6,334 nt of DNA, taken from Dehalococcoidales bacterium. GTDB taxonomy: Bacteria > Chloroflexota > Dehalococcoidia > Dehalococcoidales > ARS1013. The position numbers and the translations under genes were made by a program. Under the pieces are notes generated by a model. It made no database searches, was not told where the DNA came from, and worked only from the letters and a program-made list of their open reading frames with translations. Below, piece by piece: positions 1 to 5,520 of this stretch. How positions within the stretch are numbered: the stretch's first letter is position 1; the number at the start of each line of letters is the position of its first letter. Where the stretch lies: contig NZEH01000015.1 of the NCBI GenBank assembly GCA_002690375.1, forward strand, positions 1-6,334. Reading direction: 5' to 3'.

Positions 1-127
1 AAAATTTTTTTATTTTTACAAGGGTGTGGACCTTTATAGTAATAGAGCCACCCCCAGGTAGCAGTCTTACCTTAGCCATCGCTGTCTTACGCTTGCCTGT
101 TCCGTAAAAATAGGTCTCTTTTGCCAA
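1..127 (-). CDS. rpsI: Ribosomal protein S9 (uS9), N-terminal fragment, cut by the window edge
   Basis: S9 is a 30S head protein whose C-terminal tail reaches the P-site tRNA; only the first ~42 codons are here. The start is TTG at 127-125, preceded by an AGAGGGA ribosome-binding site (133-139) with a 5-nt spacer. The first residues, MAKETYFYGTGKRKTAMAKV, followed by RLLPGGGSITI, match the family N-terminus (YGTGRRKTAxAxVRLxPGxGxIxI). After that the family normally continues roughly NGxPLxxYF, but this frame reads KVHTLVKIKKF, so the last ~35 bases look frame-disrupted or low quality. It lies 12 nt after rplM, the usual L13-S9 pairing. Identity is firm; the sequence of positions 1-36 is doubtful. 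Confidence 0.88.
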   Translation of the reverse strand, partial: MAKETYFYGTGKRKTAMAKVRLLPGGGSITIKVHTLVKIKKF

Positions 128-132
128 GATAG

Positions 133-139
133 TCCCTCT
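133..139 (-). promoter_or_regulatory. Ribosome-binding site deciding the TTG start of rpsI
   Basis: Purine-rich AGAGGGA lies 5 nt before TTG at 127. It falls in the 12-nt gap after the rplM stop. No ATG is available before the conserved S9 N-terminus, so this site fixes the TTG start. Confidence 0.6.
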
Positions 140-577
140 CTAATTCCCAGCCGGTGTGGTGCCGTCTTTAGTCTGACTCAGATGAGGATGGGCATCACCA
201 ACATAGACCTTGAGCTTTTTCATCATGCCCTTCCTCAAGCGATTATCGGGCAACATACCCCTGACGGCATGTTCAACCACCCAAGTGGGTTTCGCCTTGA
301 GCATCTTCTCTAAGCTAGCGCTTTTAAACCCACCGGGATACCCTGAGTGGCTGTAATATAGCTTCTGCTTCACCTTATTACCAGTAACACACAGCTTATC
401 AGCGTTGATAACGACGACAAAGTCACCAGTATCCAGATGACGGCTGAACATTGGCTTATGCTTGCCCATGAGTAACTTGGCCACATCAACAGCTATACTA
501 CCTAAAACTTTACCTCCAGCATCAATAACATGCCACTCACGTTTAATCTCGGAAGCCTTAACACTATACGTTTTCAT
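140..577 (-). CDS. rplM: 50S ribosomal protein L13 (uL13)
   Basis: L13 is an early-assembling 50S protein that binds 23S rRNA. The product is 145 residues, close to the usual ~142-150. Family motifs seen in order are MKTYS at the N-terminus, WHVIDAGGKVLG, LLMGKHKP, HLDTGDFVVVINADK, YYSHSGYPGG, VRGMLPDNRL and KLKVYVGDAHPH. I chose ATG at 577 because family members begin MKTYS and because a GGGGA site (586-590) lies 8 nt upstream. In-frame ATG (583) and TTG (592) codons would add only three to five atypical residues and sit too close to that site. The start overlaps the last 14 nt of truA, implying coupled translation. rpsI follows after 12 nt. Nothing is missing from the domain. Confidence 0.97.
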   Translation of the reverse strand: MKTYSVKASEIKREWHVIDAGGKVLGSIAVDVAKLLMGKHKPMFSRHLDTGDFVVVINADKLCVTGNKVKQKLYYSHSGYPGGFKSASLEKMLKAKPTWVVEHAVRGMLPDNRLRKGMMKKLKVYVGDAHPHLSQTKDGTTPAGN

Positions 578-1349
578 TGTCATTTTCCCCAAAATGGTTG
601 TTATAATTTACCCGTATGAGACACAGCCCATGGGCAGGAGCAGTTGCTCCTGCTAGAGCCGGCTTTTTCGCTTCCATTATACTATAAAACTCCCTAGCCG
701 TCATCTTCCCCAGTCCAACTCTGATAAGAGCACCCACTGTGTTACGCACTTGGTGGGGCAAGAAAGAGTTAGCCATCACATTAAAAACAACCAGTTCTCC
801 GTCCTTTTCCACTTTGGCCTGATAGACTCTTCGCAGTGTGTTCTTTGTCTCCACTCCCAGACTAGTGGCAAAAGAGGCGAAGTCATGCTCGCCAACTAGA
901 GCCTGAGCCACCCGATTCATAGCTAAAATGTTCAACTTTCCGGTAACTAGGTGGCAAAAACCGGCTCTTATTGGAGACCGTACTTGGTCATTCAATATAT
1001 AATAGCTATACTCACGGCTTGTGGCATGGCGCCTAACATTAAAAGAATCACTGACTCGATAGGCCCCCTTAACAGCAATATCCTTGGGCAAATAGTGGTT
1101 TAAACCACTGGCAAATGTCTCGGGTGTAAGTAATGATTTCGTCCTGAAACTGACCACCTGCCCTAGAGCATGAACCCCACTGTCGGTTCGGCTAGCAGCT
1201 GCCACCCTGACCCTGCCACCAGTAAGCTTAAAAAGCGCCTTCTCAATCTCACCCTGAATGGTAGGTAGATTTTCCTGTAGCTGGGATCCACAGTAGCCAC
1301 TGCCGTCATACTCCACAATCAATACCATCTTGGTGAGACTGCTTATCAA
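564..1349 (-). CDS. truA: tRNA pseudouridine(38-40) synthase TruA
   Basis: TruA isomerises uridines 38-40 in the anticodon arm of many tRNAs and acts as a cytosolic dimer. Numbered from TTG 1349 (261 residues; the family is usually ~245-275), the core begins VLIVEYDGSGYCGSQLQ. The catalytic-Asp motif ASRTDSGVHALGQ has Asp56. REYSYYI carries the conserved active-site Tyr (114). FLPHQVRNTVGALIRVG (about 196-212) matches the usual FLxHxVRxxVG, and the end has APAHGLCLIRV. The start is uncertain. TTG 1349 has an AGGGGGT site 4 nt upstream, the same element as rpsK; ATG 1328 begins exactly at the core; ATG 1508 overlaps the rplQ stop as ATGA and would add 53 residues. The gene end overlaps rplM by 14 nt. 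Function is firm; the start is about 50% sure. Confidence 0.93.
   Translation of the reverse strand: MISSLTKMVLIVEYDGSGYCGSQLQENLPTIQGEIEKALFKLTGGRVRVAAASRTDSGVHALGQVVSFRTKSLLTPETFASGLNHYLPKDIAVKGAYRVSDSFNVRRHATSREYSYYILNDQVRSPIRAGFCHLVTGKLNILAMNRVAQALVGEHDFASFATSLGVETKNTLRRVYQAKVEKDGELVVFNVMANSFLPHQVRNTVGALIRVGLGKMTAREFYSIMEAKKPALAGATAPAHGLCLIRVNYNNHFGENDNENV
634..653. repeat. Perfect inverted repeat in the truA 3' coding end
   Basis: GCAGGAGCA (634-642) and TGCTCCTGC (645-653) are exact reverse complements separated by two bases, giving a strong 8-9 bp hairpin in RNA of either strand. It encodes the AGATAPA part of TruA's C-terminal motif, so coding constraint explains some of it. On the transcribed strand no T-run follows. 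It lies about 57 nt upstream of the rplM ATG. Confidence 0.6.
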
Positions 1350-1356
1350 CCTCACC
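1332..1356 (-). promoter_or_regulatory. Hairpin over the putative truA start site
   Basis: GGTGAG (1356-1351) and CTCACC (1337-1332) form a perfect 6-bp inverted repeat with a 13-nt loop. The 5' arm overlaps the AGGGGGTGAGG ribosome-binding site, and the loop contains the candidate TTG start (1349-1347). The 3' arm ends just before ATG 1328. If it folds, it would hide the binding site for TTG 1349. A repeat this short can arise by chance. Confidence 0.3.
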
Positions 1357-1508
1357 CCCTTTAAGCACTCAGAAAAATCTTCGATTTCCTTGGGAACACG
1401 CTTTATGTCCCTCTGCATCAAAGGATAGGGAGATAGATTATTTATGAAGAGGCTTTGCCCCTGCGATCTATCCCTAATAGATAACTTCTCTTTGGTAAAT
1501 CCTATCAT
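1350..1508 (-). other. Open upstream extension of truA, or untranslated rplQ-truA leader
   Basis: The truA frame stays open for 53 codons upstream of TTG 1349, back to ATG 1508, whose ATGA overlaps the TGA stop of rplQ (1507-1505). Such an overlap usually signals translational coupling, and the other two frames contain early stops. Against coding, the only site before ATG 1508 is GGTGA about 2 nt away. The 53 residues (starting [10 protein letters not shown]) resemble no domain I recognise and precede the normal TruA start. The RNA could fold: AGGGGC and GCCTCT pair around an AAA loop, enclosed by GGGATAGAT and ATCTATCTCCC with a small bulge. I cannot decide between an N-terminal extension and a leader. 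Confidence 0.4.
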
Positions 1509-1858
1509 TTCACCAACTCAAGTCGAACCATAGCCGCCCCATCCCCCAAGCGACGCTCTAGTTTGGCCATCCGGGTATAGCCGCCCTGTCGTTCGGCAAA
1601 CCTTGGAGCCAAGTCATCAAATACCTTGTTAACCACTTTCTTGTCAAAAATGAAGGCTAACGCCTGGCGACGGGAGCTAAGCCCGCCTTCCTTACCTAGG
1701 GTTATCATCCTTTCAACTAGGCCACGTACTTCCTTAGCCTTAGCCTCAGTAGTAGTAATCTTCTCGTAGTCCAAGAGGTCGGTCACCAAGTTACGATACA
1801 GCGCCCGGCGGTGACTTGATGTCCTGCCTAACCCTCTACCGGATACCTTATGCCTCAT
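1505..1858 (-). CDS. rplQ: 50S ribosomal protein L17 (bL17)
   Basis: L17 is a bacterial 50S protein near the exit-tunnel surface, bound to 23S rRNA. At 117 residues it has the usual length. The signature N-terminus is [20 protein letters not shown], followed by [23 protein letters not shown] (split here as YRNLVTDLL and [14 protein letters not shown]) and [17 protein letters not shown]-terminal [32 protein letters not shown] matches the family's conserved end; its key residues are the GGYTR and RRxGD elements. The ATG is fixed by the conserved MRHK and by an AAGGTGAGG site (1863-1871) 4 nt upstream. It lies 90 nt after rpoA, the standard alpha-operon order. Its TGA stop overlaps an ATG of the truA frame. 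Confidence 0.98.
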   Translation of the reverse strand: MRHKVSGRGLGRTSSHRRALYRNLVTDLLDYEKITTTEAKAKEVRGLVERMITLGKEGGLSSRRQALAFIFDKKVVNKVFDDLAPRFAERQGGYTRMAKLERRLGDGAAMVRLELVK

Positions 1859-1948
1859 TTTGCCTCACCTTGTCAAACAACAGATTATAACCCATCCTCA
1901 TCACGCTCACCACCAGATTGCTTTTGGGCAAACTTCTTATGTGCTTTA
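1859..1948 (-). other. rpoA-rplQ intergenic spacer, 90 nt
   Basis: This is the second longest gap in the window. It holds the rplQ ribosome-binding site (1863-1871) and a perfect TATAAT (1889-1884), but no good -35 hexamer at 16-18 nt, so an internal promoter is only a weak possibility. Most of it (down to 1885) is also an open frame that would extend RpoA if one base near 1957 were removed (see findings). I see no terminator hairpin with a T-run. Confidence 0.5.
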
Positions 1949-2947
1949 CTAATCTCCGGCTACATAGCCGACTTTTTCTTCTTTGATTTCCACCGACTGG
2001 GTTGCTATTTCCTCTACTTCAGGAGAAAAAGACAGCCCTATTAACGCAAGTCGTTCATCTAACTCCTGAATCGATTTCTGCCCGAAATTCCTCAAGCTCA
2101 ACAACTCCTTCCTTTCCCTACTAACGAGTTCGCCTATCGTAGCGATGTTAGCACGTCTTAAGCAATTTATTGCCCGCACTGACAGGTTTAGTTTTTCAAC
2201 AGTCATATTGTATTGCTCCTCAGGAATATCAACGCGAAGAGATCTCTTCTCCTCATCTATAGGAGAAACTCGGCCATAATCAACAAACGGCATTAATTGC
2301 TCACGCAAAACATCCGCACTCTGAATAATGGTAGCTTCTGGTGATATAGAGCCATCGGTCCAGACTTCCAAATACAGCCGCTCTTGGCTAGTCTCCCGAC
2401 CAATATGCAGCGGCTCAATAGTAAAATTGACCTTTCGCACCGGTGCAAAAAGGGCGTCCACCGGAATCGTCCCTACCGGTAGATCATCGCTGGACTCAGC
2501 CGTCCGGTAACCTATGCCTATCTCAACCTCAAATTCCACATAAAGTCTGGCTTCAGGCGAATCCAAAGTGGCTAGATAAAGCTCAGGATTAACAATCTCA
2601 AAGTCAGTTGATAGCTGAATATCGGAGGCATGAACCTGCCTCTCCCCTTGCATCTCAAGCACCAACTTCGCTGGTTGAGCCGAAAGTGGTTTTAGCCTCA
2701 ATGCTTTAACATTGAGCAGAAACTCCATAGTGTCTTCTTTTACATAGGGAATGGGAGAGAACTCGTGAGAAAGCCCCTCAATCCGAACTTGGGTTACCGC
2801 TGCTCCGGGAAGATAAGCAAGCAACACCCGCCGCATAACATTGCCCAAGGTGGTACCAAACCCCCTCTCCAAGGGGGCAACCAAAAAGCGCCCAAAGTTA
2901 CCCTTGCTTTCAACACACTCAATCTTAGGTATAGCTAGGTCAGACAA
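1949..2947 (-). CDS. rpoA: DNA-directed RNA polymerase subunit alpha
   Basis: The alpha subunit dimerises to nucleate polymerase assembly (N-terminal domain), and its C-terminal domain contacts UP-element DNA and activators. The 332 residues fit the family (~310-340). The N-terminal domain (about 1-230) shows PLERGFGTTLGNVMRRVLL, GAAVTQVRIEG, HEFSPIP, VKEDTMEFLLN, NPELYLATLD and GTIPVDALFAPVRKVNF. The C-terminal domain (about 248-308) shows LNLSVRAINCLRRANI, with Arg258, Asn261 and Cys262 aligning with the E. coli DNA-contact residues R265, N268 and C269, and LRNFGQKSIQELDERL. GIGY at 144-147 replaces the commoner GRGY/GKGY. The start is TTG 2947, fixed by AGGAGGT 6 nt upstream. About 24 residues follow the C-terminal domain. 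It starts 24 nt after rpsD. Confidence 0.98.
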   Translation of the reverse strand: MSDLAIPKIECVESKGNFGRFLVAPLERGFGTTLGNVMRRVLLAYLPGAAVTQVRIEGLSHEFSPIPYVKEDTMEFLLNVKALRLKPLSAQPAKLVLEMQGERQVHASDIQLSTDFEIVNPELYLATLDSPEARLYVEFEVEIGIGYRTAESSDDLPVGTIPVDALFAPVRKVNFTIEPLHIGRETSQERLYLEVWTDGSISPEATIIQSADVLREQLMPFVDYGRVSPIDEEKRSLRVDIPEEQYNMTVEKLNLSVRAINCLRRANIATIGELVSRERKELLSLRNFGQKSIQELDERLALIGLSFSPEVEEIATQSVEIKEEKVGYVAGD

Positions 2948-2953
2948 AGTTCT

Positions 2954-2960
2954 ACCTCCT
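2954..2960 (-). promoter_or_regulatory. Strong ribosome-binding site deciding the TTG start of rpoA
   Basis: AGGAGGT with a 6-nt spacer to TTG 2947 is near-ideal complementarity to the 16S 3' end. It supports MSDLAIPKIE as the true N-terminus. It lies in the 24-nt gap after the rpsD stop. Confidence 0.8.
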
Positions 2961-2971
2961 AATCAACCGAG

Positions 2972-3595
2972 CTACCGCGAGTAATACTCAACAACAGCTG
3001 ACACCTCAAATTTAATCTCCGTATCATCTGGCGTAGGTAAAGATAAAACCCGACCAACAAGCTTCTCTTTGTCCAAGCTCAACCAGCCGGAAAGGGTTTT
3101 ACTATCAATACTCTTAAGCAGTTGCTTATAATATTCAGTCTTGGTACTCGCCTCACGCCAGCTAATGACGTCGTCCTCTTGGACCAGACAAGAGGGTATA
3201 TCGGTCTTGCGCCCGTTGAGTATGATATGCCCATGCTGAACTAGTTGGCGAGCTTGAGCTCTGGAATCAGCGAAACCTAAACGATAGACCACATTATCAA
3301 GTCGCTTTTCTAAAAGAACCAGCAGATTTTCCCCTGTAATGCCCGGCTGCCGCTCTGCCTCATCAAAAAACCGTCTAAATTGTCTTTCCAAAACACCATA
3401 GCTATAGCGTATCTTTTGTTTTTCCCGAAGCTGCCCACCGTAGTCAGTAATGCGGCGGCGGCGCTGTGGTGGCGGACCGGGAGGTTTTGGCCGCTTATCT
3501 AGCGTACACTTGGCGATACACTTACTACCCTTAAGCATCAACTTGTCACCACTGCGGCGACATAACCGACAAACAGCTGCTATATACCTTGCCAT
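2972..3595 (-). CDS. rpsD: 30S ribosomal protein S4 (uS4), zinc-binding type
   Basis: S4 nucleates 30S assembly on the 16S 5' domain and, in many bacteria, represses its own operon. At 207 residues it has the normal length. Cys9, Cys12, Cys26 and Cys30 form the zinc site of C+ S4 proteins (CxxC, 13 residues, CxxxC). The rRNA-binding core shows DYGGQLREKQKIRYSYGVLERQF, whose key elements are GxQLREKQK and Y-GxLERQF, and GENLLVLLEKRLDNVVYRLG. The S4 RNA-binding domain is at about 95-155 (SRAQARQLVQHGHIILNGRK). ATG 3595 gives the conserved MARY; a longer in-frame version would add 13 unusual residues. It starts 4 nt after rpsK. Its AGGAGG (3609-3614) lies inside the last rpsK codons, 13 nt away; a nearer AGGA is only 2 nt from the start. 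Confidence 0.97.
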   Translation of the reverse strand: MARYIAAVCRLCRRSGDKLMLKGSKCIAKCTLDKRPKPPGPPPQRRRRITDYGGQLREKQKIRYSYGVLERQFRRFFDEAERQPGITGENLLVLLEKRLDNVVYRLGFADSRAQARQLVQHGHIILNGRKTDIPSCLVQEDDVISWREASTKTEYYKQLLKSIDSKTLSGWLSLDKEKLVGRVLSLPTPDDTEIKFEVSAVVEYYSR

Positions 3596-3599
3596 TTTC

Positions 3600-3992
3600 C
3601 TAGACTCGCCTCCTTTTAGGTGGCCGACAGCCATTATGCGGGGCAGCAGTCACATCCCTAATGCTGGTAATATAAAGACCGGTACTCTGTAGCGAGCGAA
3701 TGGCAGCTTCACGCCCACCACCCGGCCCCTTAACATAAACCTCTACCCGCCTGAGTCCATGCTCCATTGCCTTGCGGGCGGCACCTTTAGCTGCCAGTTG
3801 CGCCGCATAGGGAGTACCCTTACGTGAGCCCTTAAAGCCTACGGTCCCTGAGCTTGCCCAAGCAAGAACATTACCCTCAGGGTCGGTGAGGGTCACCAGG
3901 GTATTGTTAAAAGTGGCCTGGATATAGGCTTTCCCAGACGGAATAGATTTGCGCTCCCGCTTCTTTGCCTTAGTCCGTTTCTTTTGTGGCAT
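3600..3992 (-). CDS. rpsK: 30S ribosomal protein S11 (uS11)
   Basis: S11 sits on the 30S platform near the E-site and the mRNA exit. The 130 residues match the family length. A basic N-terminus ([12 protein letters not shown]) is followed by [57 protein letters not shown] and the invariant [13 protein letters not shown] end. Asn120-Gly121 in PHNG corresponds to the site known to form isoaspartate in E. coli S11. ATG 3992 follows an AGGGGGT site (3998-4004) by 5 nt. It begins 22 nt after rpsM and ends 4 nt before rpsD. Its last codons contain the AGGAGG used by rpsD, so translation of the two is likely linked. Confidence 0.98.
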   Translation of the reverse strand: MPQKKRTKAKKRERKSIPSGKAYIQATFNNTLVTLTDPEGNVLAWASSGTVGFKGSRKGTPYAAQLAAKGAARKAMEHGLRRVEVYVKGPGGGREAAIRSLQSTGLYITSIRDVTAAPHNGCRPPKRRRV

Positions 3993-4014
3993 TTGCTACC
4001 CCCTAAATATAAAC

Positions 4015-4404
4015 CTATTTCTTGGTCATGCCGCGCCTCTGTCCTCTACCGGCAACTGTTTTTCTGTCACCACGCCTAGTACGAGCATTGGTTCGTGTTC
4101 GTTGCCCTCTAAGCGGCAAGTTGCGGCGATGTCTCAAACCACGGTAACTACCAATGTCCATGAGGCGTTTGATGTTAAGGTTAACCTCTTTTCTAAGCCC
4201 ACCCTCAACCTTAAACTCCCGGTCAATAAGCTCGCGAAGACGGTCAACTTCCTCATCAGTAAGTTTATCCACCTTGGTATCAGGGTCAATACCAGTCTGG
4301 ACTAGTATCTTTTGACTCAAAGTAGAGCCAATACCATAAATATATTGCAACGAAACCCAAACTGGCTTTTTCTTAGGTATATCCACCCCGGCGATACGTG
4401 CCAC
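4015..4404 (-). CDS. rpsM: 30S ribosomal protein S13 (uS13)
   Basis: S13 is in the 30S head, bridges to the 50S and contacts P-site tRNA through its C-terminal tail. The 129 residues are slightly longer than the usual ~118-126. Motifs are [16 protein letters not shown] (helix-two-turn-helix region), and the signature [18 protein letters not shown] followed by RTNARTRRG, then a basic tail ending KK. The segment PVWVSLQ (14-20), before YIYGIG, differs from the commoner hydrophobic IALT-type sequence, so divergence there is notable. The start is GTG 4404, with AAGGAGG (4410-4416) 5 nt upstream. It lies 15 nt after rpmJ and 22 nt before rpsK. Confidence 0.98.
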   Translation of the reverse strand: MARIAGVDIPKKKPVWVSLQYIYGIGSTLSQKILVQTGIDPDTKVDKLTDEEVDRLRELIDREFKVEGGLRKEVNLNIKRLMDIGSYRGLRHRRNLPLRGQRTRTNARTRRGDRKTVAGRGQRRGMTKK

Positions 4405-4409
4405 TTATG

Positions 4410-4416
4410 CCTCCTT
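4410..4416 (-). promoter_or_regulatory. Strong ribosome-binding site deciding the GTG start of rpsM
   Basis: AAGGAGG with a 5-nt spacer to GTG 4404. It fills the 15-nt gap after the rpmJ stop and fixes MARIAGVD as the N-terminus. Confidence 0.8.
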
Positions 4417-4419
4417 ACG

Positions 4420-4533
4420 CTAGCCCTGCCTTTGCTTATGCTTGGGATTAGAACAGATAACTCTCACTACCCCCTGACGCTTGACTATCTTGCATTTTTC
4501 ACATCTAACCTTAACTGAAGCTTTAACTTTCAT
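4420..4533 (-). CDS. rpmJ: 50S ribosomal protein L36 (bL36), zinc-binding type
   Basis: L36 is the smallest 50S protein and stabilises 23S rRNA near helices 89-97. This 37-codon gene encodes [20 protein letters not shown], then [17 protein letters not shown]. Cys11, Cys14, Cys27 and His32 form the zinc ribbon of the C+ (zinc-dependent) L36 type, and the length is exactly the family norm. The ATG at 4533 follows a weak AGGTT about 8 nt upstream, the poorest ribosome-binding site in the cluster. It lies 26 nt after infA and 15 nt before rpsM, the standard infA-rpmJ-rpsM order. Confidence 0.97.
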   Translation of the reverse strand: MKVKASVKVRCEKCKIVKRQGVVRVICSNPKHKQRQG

Positions 4534-4559
4534 ATATTTAACCTGTCTTTACCCAATCT

Positions 4560-4778
4560 CTACTTAAACCGATAGGTAATCCTCCCACGACTGAGGTCAT
4601 AGGGAGACAGCTGAGTTAACACTCTGTCGCCAGGTAAGATTCTAATATAGTGCACCCTCATCTTGCCCGAAATATGAGCCAGTACTTTATGCCCGTTAGA
4701 CAACTCAACACGAAAGGTAGCACTAGGTAGCGCCTCAATTACCTTCCCCTCGACCTCAATAGCCTCTTTCTTAGGCAA
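4560..4778 (-). CDS. infA: Translation initiation factor IF-1
   Basis: IF-1 binds the 30S A-site and works with IF-2 and IF-3 in initiation. It is a single S1-like OB fold. From TTG 4778 the product is 72 residues, exactly the usual IF-1 length, beginning [18 protein letters not shown]. Conserved stretches are [30 protein letters not shown] and [16 protein letters not shown]. An in-frame ATG at 4802 would add eight residues (MVSRRYLL) atypical of the family. GGAGGT (4787-4792), inside the map 3' end, lies 8 nt before the TTG and supports it. The start overlaps the map stop by 8 nt (TTGCCTAA), so the two are probably coupled. rpmJ follows after 26 nt. Confidence 0.96.
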   Translation of the reverse strand: MPKKEAIEVEGKVIEALPSATFRVELSNGHKVLAHISGKMRVHYIRILPGDRVLTQLSPYDLSRGRITYRFK

Positions 4779-5520
4779 CAGTAAGTACCTCCGGCTCACC
4801 ATCAGTAATCACAATAGTATGTTCAAAGTGTGCCGAAAGACTGCCATCAGCGGTGAACACCACCCAGTGGTCACTGCCAAGCCGAGTACGCCAGCTACCG
4901 ACATTTACCATAGGTTCTAGGGCAAGGGCCATGCCTCTCTTTAGCTCCGGTCCTTCCCCCAGACGACCAAAGTTAGGCACCTGGGGCTCCTCATGCATCT
5001 CCTGCCCAATGCCGTGGCCAGTATACTCACGCACTACGGAAAATCCCCTGACTTGAGCATAATGCTGAATGGCGGCTGAAATGTCCCCCAATCTTGCCCC
5101 CGAATAAGCAGCGGCGATGCCCGCCATAAGGGCACCTTCAGTAGTTTTAAGGAGCTTCCTTGCTTGGGGACTAATTTCTCCTACTGCCACCGTCACGGCA
5201 GCATCACCCTGAAAGCCATTATAAATTGCTCCCAAGTCAAGAGATACGATGTCACCATCATTTAAAACCCGCTCCCCAGGAATGCCGTGCACTATCTCAT
5301 CATTTACTGAGACACAGAGACTCGCCGGAAATCCCCGGTACCCCTTAAAGGAAGCTTTAGCCCCCAATTTTTCGATCTCCTCGGCCGCCATAATATCCAA
5401 CTCCTTTGTTTTCATACCTGCTCTTAAGTGTAACTTAAGCATCTCCATCACCGTCGCTATAATCCTACCGGCTTGCCGCATAGCAGCAATCTCACGCTCA
5501 GACTTAATAATTATGCTCAC
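4771..5520 (-). CDS. map: Methionine aminopeptidase, type I
   Basis: MetAP removes the initiator methionine from nascent proteins whose second residue is small; it is a cytosolic dinuclear metalloenzyme with the pita-bread fold. All five metal ligands are present: Asp95 (SLDLGA), Asp106 (GDAAVTV), His169 (TGHGIG), Glu202 (ALEPMV) and Glu233 (HFEHT). His78 (VHGIPG) and His176 (MHEEP) match the substrate-binding histidines. At 249 residues without an N-terminal extension, this is the short bacterial type Ia form. The start is GTG 5520, supported by AGGAAG (5526-5531) 5 nt upstream and by alignment of [18 protein letters not shown] with the family start. It overlaps adk by 17 nt and infA by 8 nt. 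A 7-bp hairpin lies just upstream of its binding site. Confidence 0.98.
   Translation of the reverse strand: MSIIIKSEREIAAMRQAGRIIATVMEMLKLHLRAGMKTKELDIMAAEEIEKLGAKASFKGYRGFPASLCVSVNDEIVHGIPGERVLNDGDIVSLDLGAIYNGFQGDAAVTVAVGEISPQARKLLKTTEGALMAGIAAAYSGARLGDISAAIQHYAQVRGFSVVREYTGHGIGQEMHEEPQVPNFGRLGEGPELKRGMALALEPMVNVGSWRTRLGSDHWVVFTADGSLSAHFEHTIVITDGEPEVLTVA
4787..4792 (-). promoter_or_regulatory. Ribosome-binding site deciding the TTG start of infA
   Basis: GGAGGT lies within the last map codons, 8 nt upstream of TTG 4778. It lies downstream of the alternative ATG 4802, so it argues for the 72-residue form of IF-1. Confidence 0.7.

Noticed and set aside
1..17. A/T run at the left edge as a transcription terminator
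   Set aside because: It falls inside rpsI coding sequence with no stem next to it, so a sequence-quality artefact is more likely.
462..656. Plus-strand open frame across the rplM/truA junction
   Set aside because: It lies wholly antisense to two well-supported genes, has no ribosome-binding site I can see and no recognisable motif.
577..668. Antisense promoter (TTGTCA 577-582, TATAAT 602-607) followed by a hairpin and TTTTT, as a short plus-strand transcript
   Set aside because: The spacer is 19 nt, the T-run is 10 nt away from the stem, and all parts fall in coding sequence of truA and rplM that explains them.
1884..1889. TATAAT as a -10 box for an rplQ promoter
   Set aside because: No -35-like hexamer is found at 16-18 nt and there is no extended -10 TG; kept only as a note on the spacer.
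3596..3634. Longer S4 with 13 extra N-terminal residues
   Set aside because: S4 proteins begin MARY, which matches ATG 3595, and the extension is just the rpsK 3' end read in another frame.
3949..4305. 118-codon plus-strand open frame opposite rpsK and rpsM
   Set aside because: It is a shadow of S13 and S11 coding sequence, with low-complexity composition and no family match.
4779..4802. IF-1 starting at ATG 4802
   Set aside because: It would be 80 residues with an atypical start; TTG 4778 gives the standard 72 and has GGAGGT 8 nt upstream.
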